Notes: generated by a model from the letters alone, not told the origin. A stretch of 64,000 nt of DNA from Rhizobium rhododendri (GCF_007000325.2 NZ_CP117267.1:2682501-2746500); one strand, 5' to 3'; positions 47,821-57,506 are shown, numbered from the stretch's first letter. A program made the numbers and translations.

Positions 47821-49011
47821 GTGTCCAGATGTTTATATTGCGATAAAGAAAAGACCGATAGCGAGTTTTCGCTCGAACACATTTGGCCCAGCGCGTTGGG
47901 AGGAGCTTTACTCCCCCCAATATTTAAGACGAGATCAGTTTGCGTAAAATGCAATAATTCTTGTGGTCTGTTCGTTGACGGTGGCTTCGTTAAAAGTTGG
48001 TTCCTTCAGGCAGAAGCATCAATCAACGCTCACGAATTCCTTGATCCCGGCAAGCCATCTCCAGCGCCATTTGTTTATTTTGGTGAAGAACCTGGAATGC
48101 ATATTTCGGATGACGAGGTTTGCGACCGCTGGGGAGGGTTAGCTGGGGATAGAGTTTACCACTTTCATAAGCGCGATGACGAAAAGTGGTTTGGCATAGT
48201 TGGCGGCGACATTATTAAACGTAAGAAGCTAGATCCAGGTAGAGCATATATCGCTTTTGGTTCGGCGAACGAATATTGGTTCACCTGCGCTGCTCTAAGC
48301 TTTAGGGCGCAGTTTGAAAAGGCAAAACGATGCGTCCTCAACGGGAAGCCTGCTTCTGATATAGATGCGCGAATAGCGTCGATATTCTTTCCGCAACGTG
48401 ACCCAAACGATAAACAGCAACTGCTGGATCTGAAAGCCCTTGACGCTTCCTTGCATGGCTGTAGCGCGTCCACAACCGTTTCAATAAAACTTGGTTTCGA
48501 CACCCGCTTCCTATGCAAAATTGCGTTAGGTATCGGATTTAATATTCTAGGCGAGCCTTTTAAAGATCGCGCATACGCCGGTGAACTTCGAAAGGGGCTT
48601 TGGTCGAAAACTCCGGACGAACGTAAAGGTCTGCGAATCCAAGGCTCCGGATTTCTGGGCGGCGGGCAATTGACCATCCCAGATGAAGTTAAGCAATTTA
48701 TGTCCATAAGAGGAACATGGTCACTATGCATATGGCGGCACGACGCAAAGCTTGCAGTACATATTCATTCGCCGCGTCGAAATCATATGAGCATAGTTAT
48801 TGAAGAAAATTGTGATGGATACGATCAAAGCATAATAAACGAATACAAAGACGGGGTCTTTTACTTCGTTTCCCCTTACAGAAGCATGGTAGTGGGCCCA
48901 TTGTGCCTTGCCCAAATTCTTGCTCATAAACTTGGAGAGGTGGAGGCGACGGAACTGACAAAAATCGAGCAGCCAATTACCAAGCTTGAAGAACTTCCTC
49001 CGAAGCGCTAG
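47821..49011 (+). CDS. HNH-nuclease-like protein on an AT-rich insert
   Basis: About 396 residues from a GTG start, with GGAAGGAA upstream. The N-terminus has an HNH-type zinc motif: CLYCDKEKTDSEFSLEHIWP then VCVKCNNSCG, that is two CxxC pairs around the EHIWP core, as in HNH_5-type nucleases. The remaining 330 residues hold mixed alpha/beta sequence that I do not recognise. Base composition differs sharply from its neighbours: 26 G or C in the 60 bases 48181-48240, compared with clearly GC-dominated flanks. Codons such as AAA, ATT and TTA are frequent. It lies alone between truB and rpsO, which are usually adjacent. Probably acquired by transfer; a restriction or defence role is only a guess. 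Confidence 0.7.
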   Translation: MSRCLYCDKEKTDSEFSLEHIWPSALGGALLPPIFKTRSVCVKCNNSCGLFVDGGFVKSWFLQAEASINAHEFLDPGKPSPAPFVYFGEEPGMHISDDEVCDRWGGLAGDRVYHFHKRDDEKWFGIVGGDIIKRKKLDPGRAYIAFGSANEYWFTCAALSFRAQFEKAKRCVLNGKPASDIDARIASIFFPQRDPNDKQQLLDLKALDASLHGCSASTTVSIKLGFDTRFLCKIALGIGFNILGEPFKDRAYAGELRKGLWSKTPDERKGLRIQGSGFLGGGQLTIPDEVKQFMSIRGTWSLCIWRHDAKLAVHIHSPRRNHMSIVIEENCDGYDQSIINEYKDGVFYFVSPYRSMVVGPLCLAQILAHKLGEVEATELTKIEQPITKLEELPPKR

Positions 49012-49140
49012 AAATTTTGTCTCTAGCTACTCACTTGACCGATGGTCCCTAAAATTCCTCAGCAACGCTCAAGCGAGATCCTTTATACGACGGCACGCCA
49101 GAACAGAGACTCTAGGCATAGCCACCCCACACCTCCCCCT

Positions 49141-49169
49141 CTTCCCTTCCCGCCTCAATTAGTCTATAG
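49141..49169 (+). promoter_or_regulatory. candidate rpsO promoter
   Basis: CTTCCC (49141-49146), 17 bases, CTATAG (49164-49169), about 100 bases before rpsO and just beyond the AT-rich insert. The -10 is good, the -35 only partly matches CTTGAC. Confidence 0.4.
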
Positions 49170-49269
49170 GCACCGGCAGCACTGGGCTCGCCCATTTGCT
49201 TTCGCGGCCAAAGCTGGACGACATCTCGGCTTTTGGCGACTTCTTCCTCCTCATCGAAAGGACCATCCG

Positions 49270-49539
49270 ATGTCGATTACTGCTGAGCGCAAGGCCGCTC
49301 TCATCAAGGAATACGCAACTGTCGAAGGCGACACAGGTTCGCCTGAAGTACAGGTTGCTATCCTGACCGAACGGATCAACAATCTGACCGGCCATTTCAA
49401 GGACCACAAGAAGGATAACCATTCCCGCCGTGGTCTGCTGACGATGGTTTCGAGCCGCCGCTCGCTGCTCGACTATCTGAAGAAGAAGGACGCATCCCGC
49501 TACAGCAAGCTGATTGCTGCCCTCGGTATCCGTCGGTAA
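49270..49539 (+). CDS. rpsO: 30S ribosomal protein S15
   Basis: 89 residues, the standard length. Typical sequence [21 protein letters not shown], then the [50 protein letters not shown] core that binds 16S rRNA helix 22 and S6/S18. AAGGA lies 8 bases before the ATG. pnp follows as usual, after a hairpin and a long leader. Confidence 0.98.
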   Translation: MSITAERKAALIKEYATVEGDTGSPEVQVAILTERINNLTGHFKDHKKDNHSRRGLLTMVSSRRSLLDYLKKKDASRYSKLIAALGIRR

Positions 49540-49548
49540 CAATTTTGC

Positions 49549-49584
49549 GGCGGGCGTTCCTGACGGGACGCCCGCCGGACTTTT
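49549..49584 (+). terminator. hairpin after rpsO
   Basis: GGCGGGCGTTCC / GGGACGCCCGCC, 12 bp with a G-U pair and loop TGAC, followed by GGACTTTTA. Equivalent in position to the E. coli rpsO-pnp attenuator; likely partial termination. Confidence 0.65.
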
Positions 49585-49946
49585 ATGACCGGGTCGCACC
49601 GACCCACATCCCGATGCCTGACCGCGCCACGATATGATCCGCGCAACAGGCAAGAGGCGGCGAACCGGATGGGCCGGCTTCGCCAAGACATAAACCGTTG
49701 ACCTGTCATGGGGCAGGATTGCCGGACGCTTTCGCCAGGACCCTTGGTCCAGGCCGTCTTCGAGGTCCAGGACCTGAAGCCGCAATGCCGGACACGATCG
49801 TCTCCGTCCACCGCCTGAAGGCGAAACGGAAACGCCGGAAAAAGCCTCCCGCTGTCTTGCCCGTGACCTGTCACACAATGCGGTCGACGATGCGCCTTGC
49901 CCGAACCGGCGGTGGCGCGTTTTCCCGCATCAGGCAAGGATAGAAT
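49585..49946 (+). other. 360-base pnp leader without a supported gene
   Basis: No frame here has both a ribosome site and protein-like composition. It includes several local inverted repeats (for example GGACC-CTT-GGTCC and AGGTCCAGGACCT near 49738-49780), so the RNA would be highly structured. In E. coli the pnp leader is cut by RNase III and controls pnp by feedback; the same could hold here. TTGACC at about 49696 might be a -35 box but lacks a -10. Confidence 0.4.
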
Positions 49947-52082
49947 ATGTTCGACGTACACACCGTGGAAATCGAGTGGGCAGGACGCCCGCTGAAACTC
50001 GAAACCGGCAAGATCGCCCGTCAGGCTGACGGCGCGGTTCTCGCCACCTACGGCGAGACCGTGGTTCTGGCCACCGTCGTTTCGGCCAAGTCGCCGAAGC
50101 CGGGCCAGGATTTCTTCCCGCTGACCGTCAACTACCAGGAAAAGACCTACGCAGCCGGCAAGATCCCGGGCGGCTATTTCAAGCGCGAAGGCCGTCCGAG
50201 CGAGAAGGAAACGCTGGTTTCCCGCCTCATCGACCGCCCGATTCGCCCGCTTTTCCCGGCTGGCTACAAAAACGACACGCAGGTCGTCGTGACCGTTGTC
50301 CAGCACGACCTTGAAAACGATCCCGACATCCTCGCCATGGTTGCTACCTCGGCTGCCCTGACCCTCTCCGGCGTTCCCTTCATGGGCCCGATCGGCGGCG
50401 CGCGCGTCGGCTACATCAATGGCGAATACGTCCTCAACCCGCATCTCGACGAGATGGACGAATCGGTTCTCGACCTCGTCGTTGCCGGCACGCAGGACGC
50501 CGTCCTGATGGTTGAATCGGAAGCCAAGGAACTCTCCGAAGAAATCATGCTCGGCGCCGTCATGTTCGGCCACCGTGGTTTCCAGCCGGTCATCGACGCG
50601 ATCATCAAGCTCGCTGAAGTTGCCGCCAAGGAAGCCCGTGACTTCCAGGCGGAAGATCATTCCGAACTCGAAGCCGAAATGCTGAAGCACTTCGAAGCCG
50701 AGCTTCGCGACGGCTACAAGATCACCCAGAAGGCCGACCGCTACGCAGCCGTCGACGCCGTCAAGGCCAAGGTCAAGGCTCACTACTTCCCTGAGGGCGT
50801 TGAGCCGAAGTATTCCGCCGAAGTCATCGGCGCCGTCTTCAAGCACCTGCAGGCGAAGATCGTTCGCTGGAACATCCTCGACACCAAGAGCCGCATCGAC
50901 GGCCGCGATCTGTCGACCGTTCGTCCGATCGTCTCGGAAGTCGGCCTGCTGCCGCGTACCCACGGTTCTGCCCTGTTCACCCGCGGCGAAACCCAGGCGA
51001 TCGTCGTTGCCACGCTCGGCACCGGTGAAGACGAGCAGTATGTCGATAGTCTGACCGGCATGTACAAGGAACGCTTCCTTCTGCATTACAACTTCCCTCC
51101 CTACTCGGTTGGCGAAACCGGCCGCATGGGCTCCCCGGGCCGCCGCGAAATCGGCCATGGCAAGCTCGCATGGCGCGCCATTCGTCCGATGCTGCCAACA
51201 CCTGAGCAGTTCCCCTACACGCTGCGCGTAGTCTCCGAGATCACCGAGTCCAACGGCTCGTCCTCGATGGCTACCGTCTGCGGCACCTCGCTCGCGCTGA
51301 TGGATGCCGGCGTTCCGCTCGGCCGCCCGGTTGCCGGTATCGCCATGGGCCTGATCAAGGAAGAGGACCGCTTTGCAGTTCTCTCCGACATCCTCGGCGA
51401 CGAAGATCATCTCGGCGACATGGACTTCAAGGTTGCCGGCACGGAAGGCGGCATCACCGCCCTTCAGATGGACATCAAGATCGAAGGCATCACTGAAGAG
51501 ATCATGAACGTCGCGCTGAACCAGGCGAAGGACGGTCGTCTTCACATCCTCAACGAGATGTCCAACGCCATTTCCGAAGGCCGTGGCCAGCTGGGCGAAT
51601 TCGCTCCGCGCATCGAGATCATGAACATCCCGGTCGACAAGATCCGTGAAGTCATCGGCTCCGGCGGCAAGGTCATCCGCGAAATCGTTGAAAAGACAGG
51701 CGCCAAGATCAACATCGAAGACGATGGCACGATCAAGATCGCATCCTCGTCCGGCAAGGAAATCGAAGCAGCCCGCAAGTGGATCCACTCGATCGTTGCC
51801 GAGCCTGAGATCAACCAGATCTACGAAGGCACGGTCGTCAAGACAGCCGACTTCGGCGCTTTCGTCAACTTCTTCGGCGCACGCGACGGCCTGGTGCACA
51901 TCTCCCAGCTCGCAGGCGACCGCGTTGCCAAGACGACTGACGTCGTCAAGGAAGGCCAGAAGGTCTGGGTCAAGCTGCTCGGCTTCGACGAACGCGGCAA
52001 GGTTCGCCTTTCCATGAAGGTCGTCGACCAGGCCACCGGCCAGGAAATCGTCGGCGAAAAGAAGGATGCCGCAGCCGAATAA
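49947..52082 (+). CDS. pnp: polynucleotide phosphorylase
   Basis: 3'-5' phosphorolytic exoribonuclease, 711 residues. Two RNase PH domains (first with [21 protein letters not shown], second with [23 protein letters not shown] and DYSVG-type metal site region), an alpha-helical linker, a KH domain ([25 protein letters not shown]) and an S1 domain ([28 protein letters not shown]). AAGGA precedes the ATG. A strong terminator follows. Confidence 0.98.
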   Translation: MFDVHTVEIEWAGRPLKLETGKIARQADGAVLATYGETVVLATVVSAKSPKPGQDFFPLTVNYQEKTYAAGKIPGGYFKREGRPSEKETLVSRLIDRPIRPLFPAGYKNDTQVVVTVVQHDLENDPDILAMVATSAALTLSGVPFMGPIGGARVGYINGEYVLNPHLDEMDESVLDLVVAGTQDAVLMVESEAKELSEEIMLGAVMFGHRGFQPVIDAIIKLAEVAAKEARDFQAEDHSELEAEMLKHFEAELRDGYKITQKADRYAAVDAVKAKVKAHYFPEGVEPKYSAEVIGAVFKHLQAKIVRWNILDTKSRIDGRDLSTVRPIVSEVGLLPRTHGSALFTRGETQAIVVATLGTGEDEQYVDSLTGMYKERFLLHYNFPPYSVGETGRMGSPGRREIGHGKLAWRAIRPMLPTPEQFPYTLRVVSEITESNGSSSMATVCGTSLALMDAGVPLGRPVAGIAMGLIKEEDRFAVLSDILGDEDHLGDMDFKVAGTEGGITALQMDIKIEGITEEIMNVALNQAKDGRLHILNEMSNAISEGRGQLGEFAPRIEIMNIPVDKIREVIGSGGKVIREIVEKTGAKINIEDDGTIKIASSSGKEIEAARKWIHSIVAEPEINQIYEGTVVKTADFGAFVNFFGARDGLVHISQLAGDRVAKTTDVVKEGQKVWVKLLGFDERGKVRLSMKVVDQATGQEIVGEKKDAAAE

Positions 52083-52105
52083 GCTGCGCCTTCGCTTGCA
52101 TCTCC

Positions 52106-52136
52106 GGGGCGCGGGACAAGTTCCGCGCCCCTTTTC
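52106..52136 (+). terminator. terminator after pnp
   Basis: Perfect 9-bp stem GGGGCGCGG / CCGCGCCCC with an 8-base loop and TTTTC, 24 bases after the pnp stop. Confidence 0.85.
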
Positions 52137-52162
52137 TATCCGCCTTTGACACGAGATAAGCC

Positions 52163-53179
52163 ATGAGCCGCGACGCCCTGAAGACCCTGTTCCATCCCTT
52201 TGCTTCCGCCACCGTGGCTGCACCCAGTGAAGGTGAACGCATCCTGTTTCTCGGCGCCGAGGCCGGCTTCGCGCTGCCGCCCGAGTTCAAGGCGAGCCTG
52301 ACCGCGGTGCAGGGTTTTCGCCCTCTCTATCGCCAGCTGCAGGCAAGCCGCATAGAGGCGACGCCTGAGATCGAGGGAACGGACTATGACGGCGCGCTGG
52401 TTCTCTGCACCAAGCACAAGGGCGAGAACGAGGCCAACATCGCCGAGGCGCTCGCACGGGTGAAACTCGGCGGCCTGATCGTCGTCGCCGGCGGCAAGGA
52501 AGACGGCATCGCCTCGTTGCGCAAGCGCGTCGAAGGCCTTGGTCTTACCATCGACCATATGCCGAAATATCACGGCGTGGCCTTCTGGTTCGGACGCCCC
52601 GAAGACACGGCGCCGATGCTGGCCAAGCTTCAGAAGCCGGCAATCCGCGTTGACGGCCGTTTCACGACGGCACCGGGCATGTTCTCCCACGAGCGCATCG
52701 ACGCCGGCTCCGAACTGCTCGCCTCACGCCTGCCGGCCGACTTTACCGGCGACGTCGCCGACTTCGGTGCCGGATGGGGTTACCTCGCCGTCGAGATGGG
52801 TACGCGCTCGCCTAAACTGGGGCGCATCGACCTCTACGAGGCAGATCACGCCGCACTGGAAGCCGCCAAGCACAATCTCGCTTCCAACATCCCGAACATC
52901 GCAGCGCGCTTCTTCTGGCACGACCTGGCTGGCGAATCCGTGCGCGACAAATACGATCTCGTCATCATGAACCCGCCTTTTCACGAAGGGCATGCCGCCG
53001 ATCCGTTGCTGGGCCAGGCACTCATCAAGACGGCAGCCGGAGCGATCCGCAGTGGTGGCAGGCTGTTGCTCGTGGCAAACCGTGGCCTGCCCTATGAGCC
53101 GGTGCTGGCGGGCCTGTTCAAGAATAGCGGTGAAACTTGCCGCAATGCTCGGTTTAAAGTTTTGTGGGCAAGTAAATAG
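52163..53179 (+). CDS. RsmC-type 16S rRNA methyltransferase
   Basis: 338 residues with two Rossmann-like halves. The C-terminal half holds the SAM site VADFGAGWGYLAVEM and the catalytic N-P-P-F motif in LVIMNPPFHEGHAADPLLGQ, as in RsmC/RsmD-type guanine-N2 methyltransferases; ANRGLPYEPVL is also typical. The N-terminal half is the degenerate partner domain. Predicted to make m2G1207 in 16S rRNA; I am sure of the family but not of the target base. The chain ends soon after GETCRNARFKVLWASK, slightly short of the usual end. Confidence 0.88.
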   Translation: MSRDALKTLFHPFASATVAAPSEGERILFLGAEAGFALPPEFKASLTAVQGFRPLYRQLQASRIEATPEIEGTDYDGALVLCTKHKGENEANIAEALARVKLGGLIVVAGGKEDGIASLRKRVEGLGLTIDHMPKYHGVAFWFGRPEDTAPMLAKLQKPAIRVDGRFTTAPGMFSHERIDAGSELLASRLPADFTGDVADFGAGWGYLAVEMGTRSPKLGRIDLYEADHAALEAAKHNLASNIPNIAARFFWHDLAGESVRDKYDLVIMNPPFHEGHAADPLLGQALIKTAAGAIRSGGRLLLVANRGLPYEPVLAGLFKNSGETCRNARFKVLWASK

Positions 53180-53260
53180 GTTTGTCCACTACCGGACAAT
53201 CCGGCATTCATAATAAACTAATTAAGAATAAGCTCGACAGGGCGACGTGGAAGGGCTTAT

Positions 53261-53297
53261 CTTCTGGCGACTGATATTTAACATTCAACGCCAGAAG
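53261..53297 (+). promoter_or_regulatory. inverted repeat covering the ribosome site of the araC-type gene
   Basis: CTTCTGGCG (53261-53269) and CGCCAGAAG (53289-53297) form a perfect 9-bp pair, and the right arm contains the AGAAG that should act as ribosome site for the ATG at 53302. Could be an operator or an RNA hairpin that hides the site. Confidence 0.5.
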
Positions 53298-53301
53298 CTC
53301 A

Positions 53302-54396
53302 ATGTCTAAGCAAACGGTCAACGATGAACTGACCACTGTCGCCGGTGTGGGCTCTGCAATAGCTCTTCACGCGCAGAGCTATGGCTTCGACATTGTACCG
53401 ATTTGCCATGCCCTCGATATTGATCCGGACGACCTGCAAAGCCTGACAGCGCGGATCAGCCTCGACCGCATGTGCCGTTTGTTGGAAGCCTGCGCATTGA
53501 TGGCTGACGACGAAGCCTTCGGACTGAAATGTGCCGCCGGTTTTACGCTCGGCTCGAGCGGTCCGTTCGGCTACGGCATGATGACCGCGCCCACCGTTCG
53601 CGATTTCCTGGATTTTCTCGTCGATCATCTGGCATTTGCGTCGCAGGTTAGAGACTGCAGTCTCCAGAAGTCAGACAACGGCTCGGTCCTTTCCTGGAAT
53701 TTCTCCCCATTGGTTTCGAAACGGGATCAGTATGTCGATCTGATCGTCGGCCTGCATCTACGCCATCTGGGCTGTCTGGTCGGTAAGGATATCGACCGCG
53801 TTGGCGTTGGGCTGCAACGGCAGAGACCGCGTCATCCGGCCTTCTTTCGACAGTACATGACCCGCCATCTGTCGTTTGGCATGCCCGTCAACAGCTTGCA
53901 CGTGCCGGCCAGCCTTCTCGACCGTCGCAACCCCCGTGGCGACCCTACCCTCTTCAAGCTGATGAATATCCAGATCCGGACCCTGCAGGCGGATGAGGTG
54001 ACCGAGGAGGAGTTTGTCGAGCAGGTACGCCGCTACATCCGGCGACGGATCGCCGAGGCGACGCTCTCGCTTGATCTGATCGCAGCCTACTTCGGCTTGT
54101 CGGAGCGCACGTTCCAGCGGAGACTGGCAGAGTTCGGAACGACGCTCAACGATCTCCGCGATGACGAGCGGCGGCGGCTGTGCCTCGCCTTGCTGCGCGA
54201 CGGCAACCTTTCCATTACCACCATTTCCTATCGACTGGGATATTCGGCGCCCAGCGCTTTCACGCGGTCGGTCTATCGCTGGTTCGGCGCTTCGCCCAAG
54301 ACTTTGCGCAACGTCAATGCCGAAGAAAGCAGCAGACTGCAGGAATCGCGGGGAGATGACCTTGACGCGCCTACACAAATCAGGAAGATTTCATGA
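53302..54396 (+). CDS. AraC-family transcriptional regulator
   Basis: 364 residues. The N-terminal half matches the Arabinose_bd-type sensor domain of the OruR/GadX-like AraC proteins (AQSYGFDIVPICHALDIDPDDL and FGYGMMTAPTVRDFLDFLVDH). The C-terminal helix-turn-helix pair is LSLDLIAAYFGLSERTFQRRLAEFGTTLNDLRDDERRR and ISYRLGYSAPSAFTRSVYRWFGASPKTLR. Inducer and targets unknown. Unusual inverted repeat over its ribosome site. Following 54397-54581 holds no gene I can support. Confidence 0.92.
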   Translation: MSKQTVNDELTTVAGVGSAIALHAQSYGFDIVPICHALDIDPDDLQSLTARISLDRMCRLLEACALMADDEAFGLKCAAGFTLGSSGPFGYGMMTAPTVRDFLDFLVDHLAFASQVRDCSLQKSDNGSVLSWNFSPLVSKRDQYVDLIVGLHLRHLGCLVGKDIDRVGVGLQRQRPRHPAFFRQYMTRHLSFGMPVNSLHVPASLLDRRNPRGDPTLFKLMNIQIRTLQADEVTEEEFVEQVRRYIRRRIAEATLSLDLIAAYFGLSERTFQRRLAEFGTTLNDLRDDERRRLCLALLRDGNLSITTISYRLGYSAPSAFTRSVYRWFGASPKTLRNVNAEESSRLQESRGDDLDAPTQIRKIS

Positions 54397-54581
54397 CGTC
54401 GTCTTGATAGGCGACTACAGCCATGAACTGTTGCGCAGAAAGATAAATTTCTGGCGCCCGTCGTTAACGACAGATGAGCCTCTCCATAGTATTCAGCGCT
54501 TTCAGCCAGTCATTATCGCGTCGGTCGCCTTGGGCGTAGCGCCGGTAAAAGATCTTGCGCCCCCTCATTTAGCGGACCGCC

Positions 54582-54839
54582 ATGCCTAGAATCTTTCCGT
54601 CGACGGAATCTACGCCTCCGTCGCCCAAACTCACATCTCGTGAAAAAGATATCTTGCAACTGATAGCCGACGGCCATCGGCTGGAGGAGATCGGCCGTAC
54701 GCTGGAGCTGCCCGAACCAGAAATCGAGCAGCTGATGAAGACGGTTGAGGAGAAACTGGGAGCAAGCAACCGGCTGCACGCAGTGACCATCGCCGTGCTG
54801 CATGGCCATATAGCCATAGGTCCGGAACAGCCAAGATAG
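54582..54839 (+). CDS. stand-alone GerE/LuxR-type helix-turn-helix protein
   Basis: 85 residues. The LuxR-type DNA-binding domain reads KLTSREKDILQLIADGHRLEEIGRTLELPEPEIEQLMKTVEEKLGASNRLHAVTIAVLHGHI, complete with the recognition helix region, preceded by only about 17 residues (Ser/Pro-rich). So there is no receiver or autoinducer domain. Free-standing GerE proteins exist and may act with a partner regulator. The recognition helix is unusual for a Glu-Pro-Glu sequence, so DNA binding may be altered. Start ATG at 54582 lacks a strong ribosome site. Confidence 0.75.
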   Translation: MPRIFPSTESTPPSPKLTSREKDILQLIADGHRLEEIGRTLELPEPEIEQLMKTVEEKLGASNRLHAVTIAVLHGHIAIGPEQPR

Positions 54840-54851
54840 GCCCCGCCGTAT

Positions 54852-54877
54852 AGACCGACGCAGTACTGCGCCGGTCT
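54852..54877. terminator. hairpin between convergent GerE-type and fabI genes
   Basis: AGACCG (54852-54857) / CGGTCT (54872-54877) with an inner CGCA/TGCG stem separated by one mismatch; lies in the 49-base gap between two stops. No T run on either side. Confidence 0.4.
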
Positions 54878-54888
54878 GATGTTTGGTA

Positions 54889-55695
54889 TCAGTCGATTTC
54901 AGCCCGCGTCAGCGTTTCCAGCGTCGGCATCGAGGTGATGTTGAAGCCGGAATCGACGTGATGGATTTCGCCCGTCACGCCTGCGGAAAGATCCGACAGA
55001 AGATACAGCGCCGAACTGCCGACATTATCGATCGTCACGGTCTTGCGCAGCGGCGCGTTGTGCTGGTTCCACGACAGGATGGCGCGGGCATCGGCAATAC
55101 CGGCGCCTGCAAGCGTACGGATAGGGCCGGCCGAGATGGCGTTGACGCGGATCCCGCGCGGACCGTAATCGGCCGCCAGATAGCGCACCGATGCTTCGAG
55201 CGCTGCCTTTGCAACACCCATGACATTGTAGTTCGGGATCACGCGCGACGAGCCGTTATAGGTCAGCGTCAGCATGCTGCCGCCTTCGGTCATCAGCGTG
55301 GCAACCCGCTTGGCGATTTCGGTGAAGGAAAAACAGGAGATTACCATGGTCCGCGAAAAGTTATCGCGCGTGGTATTGGCATAGAGACCCTTGAGTTCGT
55401 TCTTGTCGGAAAAGCCAATGGCATGGACGACGAAATCGACGCTGCCCCAGCGGCTCTTCAGGGCATCGATAACGCTATCGACCGAGGCAATATCCTCTAC
55501 ATCGCAGGGCAGGATGAAGTCCGAACCGAGTTCGGCGGCGAGCGGCTTTACCCGCTTGCCCAGCGCATCACCCTGGAAGGTGAAGGCCAATTCCGCCCCC
55601 TGGGCAGCCAGCGCCTTCGCGATGCCCCAGGCGATGGAATGATTGTTCGCGACACCCATGATGAGTCCGCGCTTACCCTGCATTATTCCGGTCAT
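54889..55695 (-). CDS. fabI: enoyl-[acyl-carrier-protein] reductase (NADH)
   Basis: 268 residues. Last step of each fatty acid elongation cycle. The FabI form of the dinucleotide site is GLIMGVANNHSIAWGIAKAL; the catalytic Tyr-x6-Lys is PNYNVMGVAKAALE, and the earlier Tyr lies in LTYNGSSRV. GPIRTLAGAGI is the substrate loop. Start at 55695 (MTGIMQGKRG); 55683 is an alternative. It follows fabB after 4 bases, so fabA-fabB-fabI is one operon. Target of triclosan-like inhibitors in other bacteria. Confidence 0.95.
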   Translation of the reverse strand: MTGIMQGKRGLIMGVANNHSIAWGIAKALAAQGAELAFTFQGDALGKRVKPLAAELGSDFILPCDVEDIASVDSVIDALKSRWGSVDFVVHAIGFSDKNELKGLYANTTRDNFSRTMVISCFSFTEIAKRVATLMTEGGSMLTLTYNGSSRVIPNYNVMGVAKAALEASVRYLAADYGPRGIRVNAISAGPIRTLAGAGIADARAILSWNQHNAPLRKTVTIDNVGSSALYLLSDLSAGVTGEIHHVDSGFNITSMPTLETLTRAEID

Positions 55696-55699
55696 TGAT

Positions 55700-56923
55700 T
55701 TATCCGTTGTGGCGCTGGAACACGAGCGTAGCGTTGGTCCCGCCGAAGCCGAAGGAGTTGGAAAGCACGGTATCCATCCGGGCGTTGTCGATGCGCTTAC
55801 GCACGATCGGAACGCCGTCAAATTCCGGGTCGAGTTCTGTGATGTGGGCGCTCTCGCCGATGAAGCGCTCCTGCATCATCAGGATCGAGTAGATCGACTC
55901 CTGGACGCCGGCTGCACCGAGCGAATGGCCGGTCTGCGACTTCGTGGATTGGATCGGCGGAATTTTGTCGCCGAACACTTCGCGGATCGCGCCGATTTCC
56001 TTGCTGTCGCCCACCGGCGTAGAGGTCCCGTGAGTGTTGATGTAGTCGACCTCGCCGTCCACCGTCTTCAGCGCCTGGCGCATGCAGCGAATGGCACCCT
56101 CGCCCGACGGTGCGACCATGTCGTAGCCATCCGAGGTGGCACCATATCCGGTGATCTCGCAGTAGATCTTGGCGCCGCGCGCCTTGGCATGCTCGAGTTC
56201 TTCGAGCACCAGCACACCGGCACCGCCGGCAATGACGAAGCCGTCCCGGCTGACGTCATAGGCGCGTGACGCGGTCGACGGGGTGTCGTTGTACTTTGAC
56301 GACATCGCGCCCATGGCATCGAACAGGTTGGACATAGTCCAGTCGAGATCTTCGTGGCCGCCGGCAAACATCACGTCCTGCTTGCCCCACTGGATCATCT
56401 CCATCGCATTGCCGATGCAATGGGCGGAGGTCGAGCAGGCGGACGAGATCGAGTAGTTGACGCCGTGGATCTTGAACCAGGTGGCAAGGGTCGCCGACGC
56501 GGTCGATGACATCGCCTTCGGAACCGCGAACGGGCCGATGCGCTTCGGGCTGTTGTTCTTGATGGTGATGTCGGCCGCTTCGATCAGCGTGCGCGTCGAA
56601 GGCCCGCCGGAGCCCATGATGATGCCGGTGCGCTCGTTGCCACCGATGTCCGAATCCTCGAGGCCTGAATCAGCGATTGCCTGCTTCATGGCCACGTGGT
56701 TCCACGCACCGCCCTGCGACAGGAAGCGCATGGCGCGACGGTCGACCAGATCGGTCGGATCTAGCGACGGCTTGCCCCAGACGTGGCATCTGAAACCGTG
56801 CTCGGCAAAATCGGGCGAGAACGAGATGCCGGACTTGGTCTCGCGCAGCGCAGCAGTGACTTCGGCGGCATCGTTTCCGATGGAAGAGACAATACCAAGA
56901 CCTGTGACAACAACCCGTCTCAT
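55700..56923 (-). CDS. fabB: beta-ketoacyl-ACP synthase I
   Basis: 407 residues. Condenses acyl-ACP with malonyl-ACP; with FabA it keeps the cis double bond for unsaturated chains. Catalytic triad: Cys163 ([12 protein letters not shown]), His in [11 protein letters not shown] and His in [12 protein letters not shown]. The protein begins [16 protein letters not shown], at an ATG (56923); the frame extends upstream to 57055 only as non-coding overlap. Located 67 bases after fabA. Confidence 0.96.
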   Translation of the reverse strand: MRRVVVTGLGIVSSIGNDAAEVTAALRETKSGISFSPDFAEHGFRCHVWGKPSLDPTDLVDRRAMRFLSQGGAWNHVAMKQAIADSGLEDSDIGGNERTGIIMGSGGPSTRTLIEAADITIKNNSPKRIGPFAVPKAMSSTASATLATWFKIHGVNYSISSACSTSAHCIGNAMEMIQWGKQDVMFAGGHEDLDWTMSNLFDAMGAMSSKYNDTPSTASRAYDVSRDGFVIAGGAGVLVLEELEHAKARGAKIYCEITGYGATSDGYDMVAPSGEGAIRCMRQALKTVDGEVDYINTHGTSTPVGDSKEIGAIREVFGDKIPPIQSTKSQTGHSLGAAGVQESIYSILMMQERFIGESAHITELDPEFDGVPIVRKRIDNARMDTVLSNSFGFGGTNATLVFQRHNG

Positions 56924-56990
56924 GTGTTGGACCTTTTTGTTAGTGTCGAATTGCATGCAGTGGATAGAGGATCGCGCGCGTGAACGCCAA

Positions 56991-57506
56991 TCACTCCGCC
57001 TTTTCCTTGGCCAACCCGACCCTGAGGTCGGTTGCCCGGTAGATTTCCTCGCCATCGGCCTTCATCCAGCCATCGGCGATGCCAAGCACCATGCGACCGC
57101 GCATAACGCGCTTGAAATCAATGCCGAATTGCAGAAGTTTCGTCGCCGGGCGGACCATGCCCTTGAACTTCACTTCACCGGTCGAAAGCGCCATGCCACG
57201 GCCCGGTTCTCCGAGCCAGCCGAGATAGAAGCCCGTCAACTGCCACATGCCGTCGAGACCGAGGCAGCCTGGCATGATCGGATTGCCGGCAAAATGGCAC
57301 GGGAAATACCAGTCGTCCGGACGCACGTCGTATTCCGCGCGCACGTATCCCTTGTCGAAGGCACCACCAGTTTCCGAGATATCGGTAATGCGGTGAACCA
57401 TCAGCATCGGCGGCAACGGCAATTGTGCGTTACCTGGGCCGAACAATTCGCCGCGACCGCAGCTCAGGATTTCCTCGTAGTTGAAGCTGGATGGTTTCGT
57501 CGTCAT
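56991..57506 (-). CDS. fabA: 3-hydroxydecanoyl-ACP dehydratase/isomerase
   Basis: 171 residues, as in E. coli. It makes trans-2-decenoyl-ACP and isomerises it to cis-3, the branch point to unsaturated fatty acids. Active-site residues are His71 ([24 protein letters not shown]) and Asp85. [23 protein letters not shown] is the expected N-terminus; the frame also reaches a GTG/ATG further upstream (57527). First gene of the fabA-fabB-fabI operon; diverges from irr. Confidence 0.96.
   Translation of the reverse strand: MTTKPSSFNYEEILSCGRGELFGPGNAQLPLPPMLMVHRITDISETGGAFDKGYVRAEYDVRPDDWYFPCHFAGNPIMPGCLGLDGMWQLTGFYLGWLGEPGRGMALSTGEVKFKGMVRPATKLLQFGIDFKRVMRGRMVLGIADGWMKADGEEIYRATDLRVGLAKEKAE

Noticed and set aside
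49698..49943. 81-codon frame in the pnp leader
   Set aside because: Arg/Lys-rich low-quality sequence without a ribosome site; more likely structured leader.
49500..52223. Leftward 907-codon open frame
   Set aside because: Antisense shadow of pnp.
54161..54589. Rightward frame overlapping the end of the AraC gene and running to 54589
   Set aside because: The part beyond the AraC stop reads like a peptide (VVLIGDYSHELLRRK) but has no ribosome site and no pattern I recognise.
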